Translations under genes and position numbers: made by a program | Assembly (NCBI RefSeq): GCF_001073155.1 | Contig: NZ_JVEE01000040.1 | Coordinates: 6,141 to 59,350, forward strand | DNA from: Streptococcus parasanguinis | Lineage (GTDB): Bacteria > Bacillota > Bacilli > Lactobacillales > Streptococcaceae | DNA: 53,210 nucleotides | Direction of reading: 5' to 3' | The notes under the pieces: generated by a model | Told to the model about the DNA's origin: nothing | Seen by the model: only the letters and a program-made list of their open reading frames with translations | The model's database searches: none | Part shown: piece by piece, positions 17,855 to 26,415 of the stretch | Numbering within the stretch: the first letter of the stretch is position 1 | Layout of the letters: every line of letters starts with the position of its first letter

Positions 17855-18877
17855 TTAGTAAATAAATAAATAGTTCACGATACTCATGATTTGTGAAAAG
17901 AACCAAGGCAGAAATAGAAAAGCTAAGAAAGCAGCATGCCATTTCCAATAGAGAGAAACTAGCCCAACCGTCTCTCGGATCCAAGCCGATGGGAGATAAT
18001 AAAAAGCTGTTTTTGAACCGACACTGCGTCCAGGGATTTTTAATCGTCTCATAAAGACACCAGCCCGAAGAGCGTGAAAGGAATTGGTCACCACAAGGAC
18101 ACTCTTTCCTAGTTCCTGATCTTTAAGAATAGCCTTGCTAAAGGTCAGATTCTCAAAAGTCGTTCGAGAACGATCCTCAATCAAAATGTCTTCCTGTGGT
18201 ACACCCTGTTCCATCAGGTAGTTTGCCATAGCTTCCGCCTCTGAGATTAATTCATCAGCACCTTGTCCACCAGAAACAATCAGTTTTGGTCTTCCCTCGA
18301 ACTGCTCATAGATAGCCTTTCCTTTAGTGAGACGCTGGACCAAAAGTGGTGGTACTTTATCCCCAATTAGACCGGAGCCAAGGACAATGATAGCATCCGG
18401 CTCTTTACGAACGGGGAAGTAATTGCAAAAAGTCCCATATAAAACATAAGAAAGATAAAGAAAAGTCGAGTAAAAGAGAGCAAAGTCTGTTGGATAAATC
18501 AAGAGATCTTTTCCTGGGAAATCAGGAAGAAAATGAAGCGCCAAGGTGCCGATAATAAAGATCCCATATAGGAGTGAGAGGAGGTTAGCAAACCTTTTAC
18601 CTTCAAAAGACATCATTTGACGGCCGTTAAAAAGAAGAAAAATAGTTGAGAAAATAATGCTGAGTAAAACAAGGATAGCAAGTACTGAAAAGATAATGAT
18701 GGCAACCTTTTGGTTAAACCAGAGCTCCGTACGAACAACTAGTAGGAGGGCAGAAATCAGGAGAAAAATGCCGAAACTTATTGAAAAGAGATAAGCATTG
18801 ATCAGTCGTCTGCGGTCGTTCATAAAGAAAATTAAAAAAATGGTAGCTGGAACCAACCAGAATAGATAGAGAAACAT
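17855..18877 (-). CDS. YdcF/SanA-like DUF218 membrane protein
   Basis: A 340-residue protein. Residues 1-170 contain about five to six membrane helices; residues 175-300 form a DUF218 domain with DAIIVLGSGLIGDKVPP, LIVSGGQGADELISEAEAM and DRSRTTFENL, and a further hydrophobic segment lies at the end. DUF218 proteins are linked with envelope integrity, but the reaction is unknown. The ATG at 18877 has an AGGAG site; the in-frame upstream extension begins before any ribosome site. Confidence 0.88.
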   Translation of the reverse strand: MFLYLFWLVPATIFLIFFMNDRRRLINAYLFSISFGIFLLISALLLVVRTELWFNQKVAIIIFSVLAILVLLSIIFSTIFLLFNGRQMMSFEGKRFANLLSLLYGIFIIGTLALHFLPDFPGKDLLIYPTDFALFYSTFLYLSYVLYGTFCNYFPVRKEPDAIIVLGSGLIGDKVPPLLVQRLTKGKAIYEQFEGRPKLIVSGGQGADELISEAEAMANYLMEQGVPQEDILIEDRSRTTFENLTFSKAILKDQELGKSVLVVTNSFHALRAGVFMRRLKIPGRSVGSKTAFYYLPSAWIRETVGLVSLYWKWHAAFLAFLFLPWFFSQIMSIVNYLFIY

Positions 18878-19012
18878 GATGACTCCTAAACATAGTAGTA
18901 GTTCAATTGTAACACAATTGGCTAAAATGTGCTTATGAACTCCACAATCGTTCAATGTTGTTAAAAGCCTTAACTGCTAATTGAGAAAATCAATAGATTC
19001 AGAAAAAAGGAA

Positions 19013-19041
19013 TTGCCGTGGTGGATAAAAGCTGTTATACT
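19013..19041 (+). promoter_or_regulatory. brnQ promoter
   Basis: TTGCCG (19013-19018), 17-base spacer, TATACT (19036-19041). The leader is about 25 bases, too short for a T-box or riboswitch. Confidence 0.75.
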
Positions 19042-19072
19042 GGATAAGATTGAAAAATGTAAAGGAGAACAC

Positions 19073-20392
19073 ATGTTACGTAAAGGTTCCTTAACAGGTT
19101 TGCTGTTATTTGGTATTTTCTTCGGTGCAGGGAATTTGATCTTTCCACCTGCGCTAGGTGCCCAGTCGGGTAGCCATTTTTGGCCAGCTATTGCTGGATT
19201 TGTCTTATCAGGAGTAGGAATTGCGATTATCACCTTGATTATTGGGACACTCAATCCTAAAGGGTATATCTACGAGATTTCACGAAAAATTGCTCCTTGG
19301 TTTGCCATCGTTTATCTGGTAGCCTTGTATCTGTCTATTGGTCCATTCTTTGCTATTCCAAGAACGGCTACTGTTTCTTACGAAGTTGGAATCGCCCCCT
19401 TGTTAGGAAATGCCAATGGAGGACTTGGTCTCTTCATTTTTACCTTGATTTATTTCTGTTTGGCCTATTTGATTGCCTTGTATCCTTCTAAAATCTTAGA
19501 TAGTATTGGTCGGATTTTAACACCTGTCTTTGCTATCTTGATCGTTGTACTCGTTGTCCTTGGTGCGCTCAAGTACAGCGGACACGCACCTCAAGTGGCA
19601 ACAGATGCCTACAAAGCATCTGCCTTTGGGCAAGGTTTCCTTGAAGGGTATAACACTTTGGATGCTCTTGCTTCAGTAGCCTTTAGCGTCATCGCAGTGA
19701 CTACTCTTAATCAACTTGGTTTCACCAGCAAAAAAGAATACATTAAAACGATCTGGATCGTTGGGATCGTTGTAGCCATTGGCTTTAGTATTTTGTATAT
19801 TGGATTGGGTTATCTTGGAAATCACTTCCCAATTCCAGCAGAAGTGATGGCTTCCGATGCCAATAAGGGTGTTTATGTCCTCTCAGAAGCAACCAAGGCT
19901 ATCTTTGGCCCAGTTGCTCAGATTTTCCTAGCAGGAATGGTAACGGTGACTTGCTTTACCACAACAGCAGGTTTGATCGTATCGACAGGGGAATTCTTCC
20001 ATAACACTTTCCCTAAAATTTCTTACAAAATCTATGCAACTCTCTTTACCTTGATTGGATTTTCCATTGCCAATCTTGGTTTGAGTGCCATTATTGCCTA
20101 TTCATTGCCTGTTTTGATGATCCTCTACCCAATCACCATTACCATTGTGTTGATTGTCATTGTGAATAAATTTGTGGCCCTTTCAAAAACAGGGATGCAA
20201 CTGACTATTTTCTTAGTTAGCTTGGTGGCGATTGGAGATGTTCTGGCAAGTACCTTTAAACTTGCAGGACTAGCAAATATCATTAAGCACTTGCCGTTTG
20301 CTGCCCAATCCCTCCCATGGTTACTACCAGCAGTCGTTGGTATGGTCCTTGCTCTGTTCTTGCCCAATAAACAAAGTGCAGAAGAAGAATAA
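19073..20392 (+). CDS. brnQ: Branched-chain amino acid carrier BrnQ
   Basis: A sodium- or proton-coupled importer for leucine, isoleucine and valine. The 439-residue protein opens with GLLLFGIFFGAGNLIFPPALG, the family signature, and has about twelve helices. The ATG at 19073 follows AAAGGAG; an upstream in-frame extension starts at the -35 box and is not credible. It is a single-gene unit with a hairpin terminator directly behind. Confidence 0.95.
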   Translation: MLRKGSLTGLLLFGIFFGAGNLIFPPALGAQSGSHFWPAIAGFVLSGVGIAIITLIIGTLNPKGYIYEISRKIAPWFAIVYLVALYLSIGPFFAIPRTATVSYEVGIAPLLGNANGGLGLFIFTLIYFCLAYLIALYPSKILDSIGRILTPVFAILIVVLVVLGALKYSGHAPQVATDAYKASAFGQGFLEGYNTLDALASVAFSVIAVTTLNQLGFTSKKEYIKTIWIVGIVVAIGFSILYIGLGYLGNHFPIPAEVMASDANKGVYVLSEATKAIFGPVAQIFLAGMVTVTCFTTTAGLIVSTGEFFHNTFPKISYKIYATLFTLIGFSIANLGLSAIIAYSLPVLMILYPITITIVLIVIVNKFVALSKTGMQLTIFLVSLVAIGDVLASTFKLAGLANIIKHLPFAAQSLPWLLPAVVGMVLALFLPNKQSAEEE

Positions 20393-20401
20393 GATTTACT
20401 A

Positions 20402-20438
20402 GAAACTCTAAAGTTCCCCGCTTTAGAGTTTTTTTATT
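20402..20438 (+). terminator. brnQ terminator
   Basis: AAACTCTAAAG (20403-20413) pairs with CTTTAGAGTTT (20421-20431), then a T run. Confidence 0.92.
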
Positions 20439-20548
20439 TTGAAACTAGTACCTAAAGAGTTTCTTTAAATACAAACCGTAGCAAAAATTTTTAATTTAAG
20501 GAATGGCATGTTATACTATTTCTAACATATCAATATACGGAGCGTTTT

Positions 20549-21256
20549 ATGAATCAAATCGTTTTCTCTTTCACTGTCTTTCTGGCAGGGATTCTCTCCT
20601 TTTTCTCTCCCTGTGTCTTTCCTTTGCTCCCGGTCTACATCGGCGTTTTGCTAGGAAGTGATCAGGAAAAATCCGTTCAGATTTTTGGGAAAAAGATACG
20701 CTGGCATGGCATCGTTAAGACCTTGTGTTTTATCGCAGGTATTTCTGTTATTTTCCTTATCATAGGTTTCGGAGCTGGCTTATTGGGGCAGGTTATGTAT
20801 ACCAACTGGTTCCGCTACGTGATGGGAGCGCTGATCATTATCCTTGGTCTTCATCAGATGGAAGTCTTTCATTTTCACTTCCTTGAGAAGCAAAAATCAG
20901 TAGATTTTGGAGCCAACAAACAGAAGAATGAGTTGTTTTCAGCCTTTCTTCTTGGTCTTGGCTTTAGTTTTGGTTGGACGCCTTGCATTGGCCCTGTATT
21001 AGGATCGGTTCTAGCATTAGCAGCATCCAATGGACAAGATGCCCTCGTGGGTGCTCTCTATCTCTTTATCTATACATTAGGGATGGCCATCCCATTCTTG
21101 CTCTTAGCACTGGCATCAGGCCTTGTATTGCCTTATTTCAATCGTCTCAAACCCCATCTCTTGTTGCTGAAGAAAATCGGTGGAGCCATCATCATTATTA
21201 TGGGGATTCTATTACTCTTGGGACAATTAAATAGCTTGTCTTCAATCTTTTCATAA
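20549..21256 (+). CDS. ccdA: Thiol-disulfide electron carrier CcdA
   Basis: A 235-residue, six-helix protein that moves electrons from cytosolic thioredoxin to extracytoplasmic thiol proteins. The paired cysteines are in FSPCVFPLLPVYIG (helix 1) and GWTPCIGPVLGSV (helix 4). It is followed after 22 bases by a TlpA-like lipoprotein, its likely partner; the pair resembles the pneumococcal ccdA-etrx units that support methionine sulfoxide reductase and oxidative stress survival. An extended -10 (TGTTATACT) ends at 20518. Confidence 0.92.
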   Translation: MNQIVFSFTVFLAGILSFFSPCVFPLLPVYIGVLLGSDQEKSVQIFGKKIRWHGIVKTLCFIAGISVIFLIIGFGAGLLGQVMYTNWFRYVMGALIIILGLHQMEVFHFHFLEKQKSVDFGANKQKNELFSAFLLGLGFSFGWTPCIGPVLGSVLALAASNGQDALVGALYLFIYTLGMAIPFLLLALASGLVLPYFNRLKPHLLLLKKIGGAIIIIMGILLLLGQLNSLSSIFS

Positions 21257-21278
21257 ATCAAATGGAGGTATTATACCT

Positions 21279-21848
21279 ATGAAATTTATCAAATATACGT
21301 GTTTTTCAATCCTCTCAATCGCTTTACTGTCTGCTTGTTCGATGGAGCAATCAAGTGAGAGTGGTATGAACAATATGAGCAATCAAACCATGACCAACAC
21401 AACCTCAAGTAAACATCCCTTAGTAGGAAAAGAAGCGAGTGACTTTGAGCTAAAGGATATGAAGGGGAACACGGTTAAACTTTCAGACTACAGAGGTAAA
21501 AAGGTTTACTTGAAATTCTGGGCGACTTGGTGTGGTCCTTGTCGCCAAAGCATGCCTGAACTCAATAAATTAGTTGAAGAAAAGGACCGGGACTTTGAAA
21601 TTCTGACCATTATGGCACCAGGACTCCAAGGTGAAAAAACAGAGGAAGAATTCGTCAAATGGTTTGATCAACAAGATTACAAGTCAGTACCGGTCTTGTA
21701 CAATCCAGACGGTTCTTCATTTGCAGATTATCAAGTTCGCTCTATTCCTACAGAAGTCTTTATAGATAGCCACGGAAAAATTGGACATGTACAATTAGGG
21801 GCTATTTCAAACGAAGATGCTAAGAAGATTATCAAAGACTTACAATAA
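21279..21848 (+). CDS. Thioredoxin-like surface lipoprotein (TlpA/Etrx type)
   Basis: A 189-residue lipoprotein: lipobox LLSACS with the modified Cys at residue 20, a Met/Asn/Ser-rich spacer (about 25-45), then a TlpA/AhpC-TSA domain with active site WATWCGPCRQ and the cis-proline segment RSIPTEVF. It should take electrons from CcdA to reduce oxidised extracytoplasmic proteins. The ATG follows GGAGG. No msrA/B gene adjoins here, unlike one of the two pneumococcal loci. Confidence 0.92.
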   Translation: MKFIKYTCFSILSIALLSACSMEQSSESGMNNMSNQTMTNTTSSKHPLVGKEASDFELKDMKGNTVKLSDYRGKKVYLKFWATWCGPCRQSMPELNKLVEEKDRDFEILTIMAPGLQGEKTEEEFVKWFDQQDYKSVPVLYNPDGSSFADYQVRSIPTEVFIDSHGKIGHVQLGAISNEDAKKIIKDLQ

Positions 21849-21878
21849 AAAAATGAAGCACGAAGCTTCATTTTTTTA
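21846..21878. terminator. Bidirectional terminator
   Basis: AAATGAAGC (21851-21859) pairs with GCTTCATTT (21864-21872), with A and T runs outside. It serves the lipoprotein gene and the convergent reductase operon. Confidence 0.92.
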
Positions 21879-23123
21879 TTAGTTGCTTGCACCAGAAGTG
21901 GCATCGGCATCTCCGTGCCCTCCGTCACCATGTCCTCCAGCATCTGAAGCACCAGAAGTTGCATCTGCACTACCGTGTCCACCAGCAGGAGCAAATGGAC
22001 CGCTTCCGCCAACTAGACGTTGGCCAGTTGTTTGAAGATACCAGTCCAACCATGGTTTGAAGTTGAAGACAATCTCGTTGATACCCGCGTATGAACCATC
22101 TTCATAATACATAGCTTGGTAGTTGTGGGTGTTGATCACCCCTTCAGGTGACCCCGGAACAATAGTACGGACATAGTCTTGGTTTCCGTTGCGAAGAGTG
22201 CCGATTACCCATTCAACGTTTTTCATACGTGCGGGTGGAAGAGATCCATGAACCGTCGACATCCGGCTTCCTGATTGAGGTGGCACGCGTTTGGCAAACA
22301 TGGTATCAGGATCTTGATGGGCATTGTTGTAGTAGAGGAATTGGTTGTTATCATCTGCGTAGGTTAACTCAAAAGGCATAGCTTTCAAGAACATATCAAT
22401 TTGATTAACAGTTAGGATACCATGGTCTAGTTTCACATAGGTATCACCAGAAACAGCACCTGTAAGTTCAGCTACTTTTTCAACCCAATCTGGATCATCC
22501 GGATCTACCTCAGTAACAGTTGTAGCAATTGGATGATTACAATCTAAATCTTCTGGTTCAATTGGTTTTGGTTTTTTCAATTTGGACACAACCTCAACGT
22601 ATTTCATAAAATTATCCAAGCAAGTTTCAAGGAATTTGACGGTTCCTTCGTTGATGATATTGCCATCTTCGTCAAAAGCTTCTTTTGCTTTTCCAAGAAG
22701 GAATTCATTACCTGGAAGAGTATAAGCATTGACACCTGGAGCATCAAGGATCTTGCGGAGGTGAACCTGAGCACGTGATGTCCCTTGATCATAGTAGGAA
22801 GCACCAACGATCATGACTGGTTTGTTTTCAAATGGATGCACCTCAAAAGATAGCCATTCAAGAACAGATTTAAGAGCTGCAGAGATCGTATGGTTATGCT
22901 CAGGAGTTGCAATAATAACCCCGTCTGCACGATTAATTTTATTGTATAAGAGACGCAATTGGAAACTTTCGTCCCATTTTTCATCTTGGTTAAACATTGG
23001 AACTTCGTCGATTTCTAGAACTTCCAATTCAAATTTGAGCTTAAATTTGCGTTGAATGAATTCCAAGAGTTTACGGTTATAAGATTGATCATAGTTTGAT
23101 CCTACAAGTCCAACAAATTTCAT
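21879..23123 (-). CDS. FMN reductase-PAS fusion with double DATSGAS flavinylation tail
   Basis: A 414-residue cytosolic protein in three parts. Residues 1-185 are an NADPH-dependent FMN reductase (flavodoxin-like) domain with GSNYDQSYNRKL, ATPEHNHTISAALKS and GASYYDQGTSRAQ. Residues 230-370 resemble the PAS domain found in DUF438 proteins (LDHGILTVNQIDMFLKAMPF). Residues 372-414 are a Gly/His/Asp/Ala-rich tail with DATSGAS at 387-393 and 407-413. That heptapeptide fits the D-x-x-S/T-G-A-S/T motif used by ApbE, and apbE is two genes upstream. I infer covalent FMN on Thr389 and Thr409. The repeated GGHG could also bind metal. The substrate is unknown. Confidence 0.85.
   Translation of the reverse strand: MKFVGLVGSNYDQSYNRKLLEFIQRKFKLKFELEVLEIDEVPMFNQDEKWDESFQLRLLYNKINRADGVIIATPEHNHTISAALKSVLEWLSFEVHPFENKPVMIVGASYYDQGTSRAQVHLRKILDAPGVNAYTLPGNEFLLGKAKEAFDEDGNIINEGTVKFLETCLDNFMKYVEVVSKLKKPKPIEPEDLDCNHPIATTVTEVDPDDPDWVEKVAELTGAVSGDTYVKLDHGILTVNQIDMFLKAMPFELTYADDNNQFLYYNNAHQDPDTMFAKRVPPQSGSRMSTVHGSLPPARMKNVEWVIGTLRNGNQDYVRTIVPGSPEGVINTHNYQAMYYEDGSYAGINEIVFNFKPWLDWYLQTTGQRLVGGSGPFAPAGGHGSADATSGASDAGGHGDGGHGDADATSGASN
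21885..21905 (-). other. Predicted flavinylation site 2 (DATSGAS, Thr409)
   Basis: Encodes residues 407-413, one residue before the C-terminus. It is the same heptapeptide as site 1 but with different codon choices (for example GCC against GCA for Ala), so the repetition is selected at protein level or is not very recent. Confidence 0.65.
21945..21965 (-). other. Predicted flavinylation site 1 (DATSGAS, Thr389)
   Basis: Encodes residues 387-393, twenty residues before the second copy, separated by a GGHGDGGHGD spacer. The residue at the position modified in NqrB/NqrC/RnfG-type proteins (the S/T before S-G-A or G-A) would be Thr389 or the following Ser. Confidence 0.65.
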
Positions 23124-23141
23124 TCTTTTCAGTCTCCTATC

Positions 23142-23747
23142 TTACAAGTTTTCCCAGTCAAATTCTTCAGCATCTTTGCGAAGTAATTCTTGGGCGTTGC
23201 GCAATTTGTCTGTGATTTTTACAAACACACGGAAATCATTGAAGACGGCATCTAATTTTTGAATGACATCTAAATCCACCAAGTCTCCATTTTGATCAAA
23301 GGCTTGCAATGAATGGGAGAGCAAGAATTCATCTGGCAAGACATTTGCTTTGATTTCTGGAGCATTTAAGATTTGGCGAAGTTGGAGTTGGGCGCGTGAA
23401 GATCCCAAGGTACCGTATGATGCCCCAGTAATCATGACTGGTTTGTTCAACAATGGGAAGACTCCGTATGAGAGCCAAGCTAGAGCACTCATCAAGACTG
23501 CTGGAATAGAGTGGTCGTATTCTGGAGTCCCAATAATCACCCCATCAGCTTCTTCAATTTTGGCAACAATCTCTAAGACAGCTTCAGGCACTTGTTTGTC
23601 GGCTGGTTTGTTAAAGACAGGGATATCTTTAATTTCGACCAATTCGATCTCAGCCTTATCAGCAAAATGTTTTTGCATGTATTGAAGCAGTTGACGGTTT
23701 GTAGAACGTTTGGAGTTAGTCCCCACAATCGCAATAAGTTTTATCAT
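23142..23747 (-). CDS. NADPH-dependent FMN reductase
   Basis: A 201-residue flavodoxin-like reductase, paralogous to the N-terminal domain of the next gene (GTNSKRSTNRQLLQYM, GTPEYDHSIPAVLMSAL, GASYGTLGSSRAQLQLRQIL) but without the PAS domain and tail. It may supply reduced flavin or form a mixed complex with the fusion protein. The ATG at 23747 has an AAAGGA site; an in-frame extension upstream overlaps the apbE stop. It ends 18 bases before the fusion gene. Confidence 0.88.
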   Translation of the reverse strand: MIKLIAIVGTNSKRSTNRQLLQYMQKHFADKAEIELVEIKDIPVFNKPADKQVPEAVLEIVAKIEEADGVIIGTPEYDHSIPAVLMSALAWLSYGVFPLLNKPVMITGASYGTLGSSRAQLQLRQILNAPEIKANVLPDEFLLSHSLQAFDQNGDLVDLDVIQKLDAVFNDFRVFVKITDKLRNAQELLRKDAEEFDWENL

Positions 23748-23772
23748 GGAAAATTCCTTTCTGATAGGAGAA

Positions 23773-24696
23773 TTATAAATAAGATTGAAGCCCACTTGTA
23801 TAGGCGATCTTGCCTGATTGAGAAACCAATAAGGTATCTATACCAGGAAGTGATTCAACAGTGTTGAGGATAGAAGCAGGAGATTCCCCGAACAAGCGGG
23901 TAGTCCATATCTCCCCGTCTACGGATCGATCAGATATGATGGTGATACTGGCTAAGTCTGTCTCGACCGGATAGCCCGTCGCGCTATCAAAGATGTGGTG
24001 AAACGACTGGCCGTCCACTTCTAAATGACGCTCGTAGATGCCAGAGGTGACAATAGATTTATCCTTGACAGAGAGGACCAGTAGGTGCTGACCTCTTTTT
24101 TCGACTGGATTTTGAATGCCAATCCGCCAAGGTTGCTGTTTGACGGGATGTTGACCGACAGTGAGGATATTTCCTCCAAGATCGATCAAGGCATCTGTTA
24201 CTCCCTGGCTCTTTAAAAAGGTCGCAATGCAGTCTGCACTATAGCCCTTAGCCAAGGCACCTAAATCGATCTTCATTCCAGGACGCATAAGAAAGACCGT
24301 ATGGTTTTCTGGGTCGAGCTGAATTCGGTGAGGATCGATCATGGTCAGAGCTTGATTAATTTCCCCTTGCTGGGGACGTCTAGCATCTGAAAATCCAATT
24401 CGCCAGGTCTGTACAAGAGGACCAATGGCGATGTTTAAATGGCTGTTTTGAGCTTGACTATGCAAGGTTCCTAATGCAATCAGTTCAAAAAGATCTGGAT
24501 GAACTTGGACAGGAGCAATACCAGCTTGGTAATTGACCTCCATGAGTTCAGAACTTGCATCATTGGCACTGAAGCGATGTTCGTAGGAGCGAAGAAGTTC
24601 AAAGCAGCGGGCTAAGAGTTCATTCGCTTGTGGGTGACAGATCGAAACAGTGATGGTCGTTCCCATCAAACGTTCGGATCGACTACTTAGGTCCAC
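23773..24696 (-). CDS. apbE: FAD:protein FMN transferase (ApbE), apparently cytosolic
   Basis: Transfers FMN from FAD to Thr or Ser of target proteins. Motifs: RLMGTTITV, GALAKGYSADCIATFL, DALIDLGGNILTVG and HHIFDSATGYPVE. There is no lipobox or signal peptide, unlike exported ApbE, so the target should be cytosolic; the downstream DATSGAS-tailed reductase is the obvious candidate. A GTG at 24723 gives a longer frame but lies at the predicted transcription start; I prefer the GTG at 24696, eleven bases after AGGAAAGG (307 residues). An ATG at 24666 is a third choice. Confidence 0.9.
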   Translation of the reverse strand: MDLSSRSERLMGTTITVSICHPQANELLARCFELLRSYEHRFSANDASSELMEVNYQAGIAPVQVHPDLFELIALGTLHSQAQNSHLNIAIGPLVQTWRIGFSDARRPQQGEINQALTMIDPHRIQLDPENHTVFLMRPGMKIDLGALAKGYSADCIATFLKSQGVTDALIDLGGNILTVGQHPVKQQPWRIGIQNPVEKRGQHLLVLSVKDKSIVTSGIYERHLEVDGQSFHHIFDSATGYPVETDLASITIISDRSVDGEIWTTRLFGESPASILNTVESLPGIDTLLVSQSGKIAYTSGLQSYL

Positions 24697-24731
24697 TAAA
24701 AATCTATCCTTTCCTATTTTCACTTACTTAC

Positions 24732-24760
24732 AGTATATCAAAAAGATATCGTTTTCACAA
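24732..24760 (-). promoter_or_regulatory. apbE operon promoter with GATATC element
   Basis: On the minus strand TTGTGA (24755-24760), 17-base spacer, TATACT (24732-24737). The spacer holds CGATATC-TTTTT-GATATACT, nearly the same as in the nox promoter. Confidence 0.75.
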
Positions 24761-24854
24761 TCATTTCAAGCATATTGTTTGACATTTTTTGAAACATGTG
24801 AAGTGGGATTTTCTGGAAAATTGAAAAAAAGATCACAAATTCTGAGCAAAATAA

Positions 24855-24884
24855 TTGTAACCGATATCATTTTTATGATATACT
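24855..24884 (+). promoter_or_regulatory. nox promoter with GATATC element
   Basis: TTGTAA (24855-24860), 18-base spacer, TATACT (24879-24884). Within the spacer lies the palindrome TATCATTTTTATGATA (24865-24880), part of CGATATC-ATTTTTAT-GATATACT shared with the apbE promoter. Confidence 0.75.
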
Positions 24885-24920
24885 CAAGAAGTAAATTAAA
24901 TTAAAGGTAGGATTTATTCT

Positions 24921-26297
24921 ATGAGTAAAATCGTTGTTGTAGGGGCTAACCATGCCGGAACAGCTTGTATCAACACTATGTTAGATAATTTCGGAAATGA
25001 AAATGAAATTGTAGTTTTTGACCAAAACTCAAACATTTCATTCCTTGGATGTGGGATGGCGCTTTGGATCGGTGAACAAATCGATGGTCCTGAAGGTCTT
25101 TTCTACTCTGACAAAGAAAAATTGGAAGCAAAAGGTGCAAAAGTCTACATGAATTCACCTGTTCTTTCAATTGACTATGACAACAAAGTGGTTACAGCGG
25201 AAGTTGATGGAAAAGAACATAAAGAATCTTACGAAAAATTGATCTTTGCGACTGGATCAACACCAATCATTCCTCCAATTAAAGGAGTTGAAATCGTACC
25301 TGGTAACCGCGAATTCAAAGCAACTCTTGAAAATCTTCAATTCGTTAAATTGTACCAAAACGCTGAAGAAGTGATCGAAAAATTGAAAGACAACAGCAAA
25401 CACTTGAATCGTATCGCCGTAGTTGGTGGTGGTTACATCGGTGTTGAACTTGCTGAAGCTTTCGAACGTCTTGGTAAAAATGTTGTCTTGGTGGATATCG
25501 TGGACACTGTTTTGAATGGTTACTACGACAAAGACTTCACTGACATCATGGCGAAAAACTTGGAAGACCACAACATCCGTTTGGCACTTGGACAAACTGT
25601 TCAAGCGGTTGAAGGAGATGGTAAGGTAGAACGCCTTGTAACCGATAAAGAAACCTTCGATGTAGATATGGTTATCTTGGCTGTTGGTTTCCGTCCTAAT
25701 ACAGCTCTTGCTGATGGTAAGATCGAACTCTTCCGCAACGGTGCCTTCCTTGTTGATAAGAAACAAGAAACGTCACTTCCAGGTGTATACGCAGTTGGTG
25801 ACTGTGCGACGATTTTCGATAACGCTCGTAACGAAATGAGCTACATCGCTCTTGCATCTAATGCGGTTCGTTCAGGTATTGTTGGTGCCTACAATGCGAC
25901 TGGTCATGAATTAGAGGGAATCGGTGTTCAAGGTTCTAACGGTATTTCTATCTACGGCCTTCACATGGTTTCAACTGGTTTGACTCTTGAAAAAGCGAAA
26001 GCTGCAGGCTTCAATGCCACTGAAACTGGCTTCAACGACCTTCAAAAACCTGAATTTATCAAACACGATAACTATGAAGTTGGTATCAAGATCGTCTATG
26101 ATAAAGACACTCGTCAAATCCTTGGAGCTCAAATGGTATCACGTGATAGTGCCATCTCAATGGCTATCCACATGTTCTCACTTGCGATTCAAGAACACGT
26201 TACGATTGATAAATTGGCCTTGACTGACTTATTCTTCTTGCCACACTTCAACAAACCATACAACTACATTACAATGGCAGCTTTAACTGCTGAATAA
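24921..26297 (+). CDS. nox: NADH oxidase, water-forming
   Basis: Reduces O2 to water with NADH, regenerating NAD+ and limiting oxygen stress. The 458-residue flavoprotein has the FAD loop [11 protein letters not shown], the redox-active cysteine (Cys44) in [12 protein letters not shown], the NADH loop [15 protein letters not shown] and the FAD segment [11 protein letters not shown]. It is highly expressed by codon use. It is divergent from apbE, and both promoters share a palindromic element, suggesting joint redox control. Confidence 0.97.
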   Translation: MSKIVVVGANHAGTACINTMLDNFGNENEIVVFDQNSNISFLGCGMALWIGEQIDGPEGLFYSDKEKLEAKGAKVYMNSPVLSIDYDNKVVTAEVDGKEHKESYEKLIFATGSTPIIPPIKGVEIVPGNREFKATLENLQFVKLYQNAEEVIEKLKDNSKHLNRIAVVGGGYIGVELAEAFERLGKNVVLVDIVDTVLNGYYDKDFTDIMAKNLEDHNIRLALGQTVQAVEGDGKVERLVTDKETFDVDMVILAVGFRPNTALADGKIELFRNGAFLVDKKQETSLPGVYAVGDCATIFDNARNEMSYIALASNAVRSGIVGAYNATGHELEGIGVQGSNGISIYGLHMVSTGLTLEKAKAAGFNATETGFNDLQKPEFIKHDNYEVGIKIVYDKDTRQILGAQMVSRDSAISMAIHMFSLAIQEHVTIDKLALTDLFFLPHFNKPYNYITMAALTAE

Positions 26298-26308
26298 TGA
26301 ATAATTGA

Positions 26309-26342
26309 AAAACAAAGCTAGCGGTGCTAGTTTTGTTTTTTT
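26309..26342 (+). terminator. nox terminator
   Basis: AACAAAGCTAGC (26311-26322) pairs with GCTAGTTTTGTT (26326-26337), then T residues. Confidence 0.9.
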
Positions 26343-26415
26343 CTGATTTTCCATGTATTCAGAGGCAGTGAAATAAGGTATAATGAATAGGATAAGAGTT
26401 TGAAGGAGTTAGGGA

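Noticed and set aside
24697..24723. apbE start at the GTG at 24723
   Set aside because: It lies at the predicted transcription start and its own AGGAAAGG ribosome site is downstream of it.
24724..24920. A full Rex operator between apbE and nox
   Set aside because: TTGTGA and TCACAA words exist but never as TTGTGA-N6-TCACAA; only isolated halves are present.
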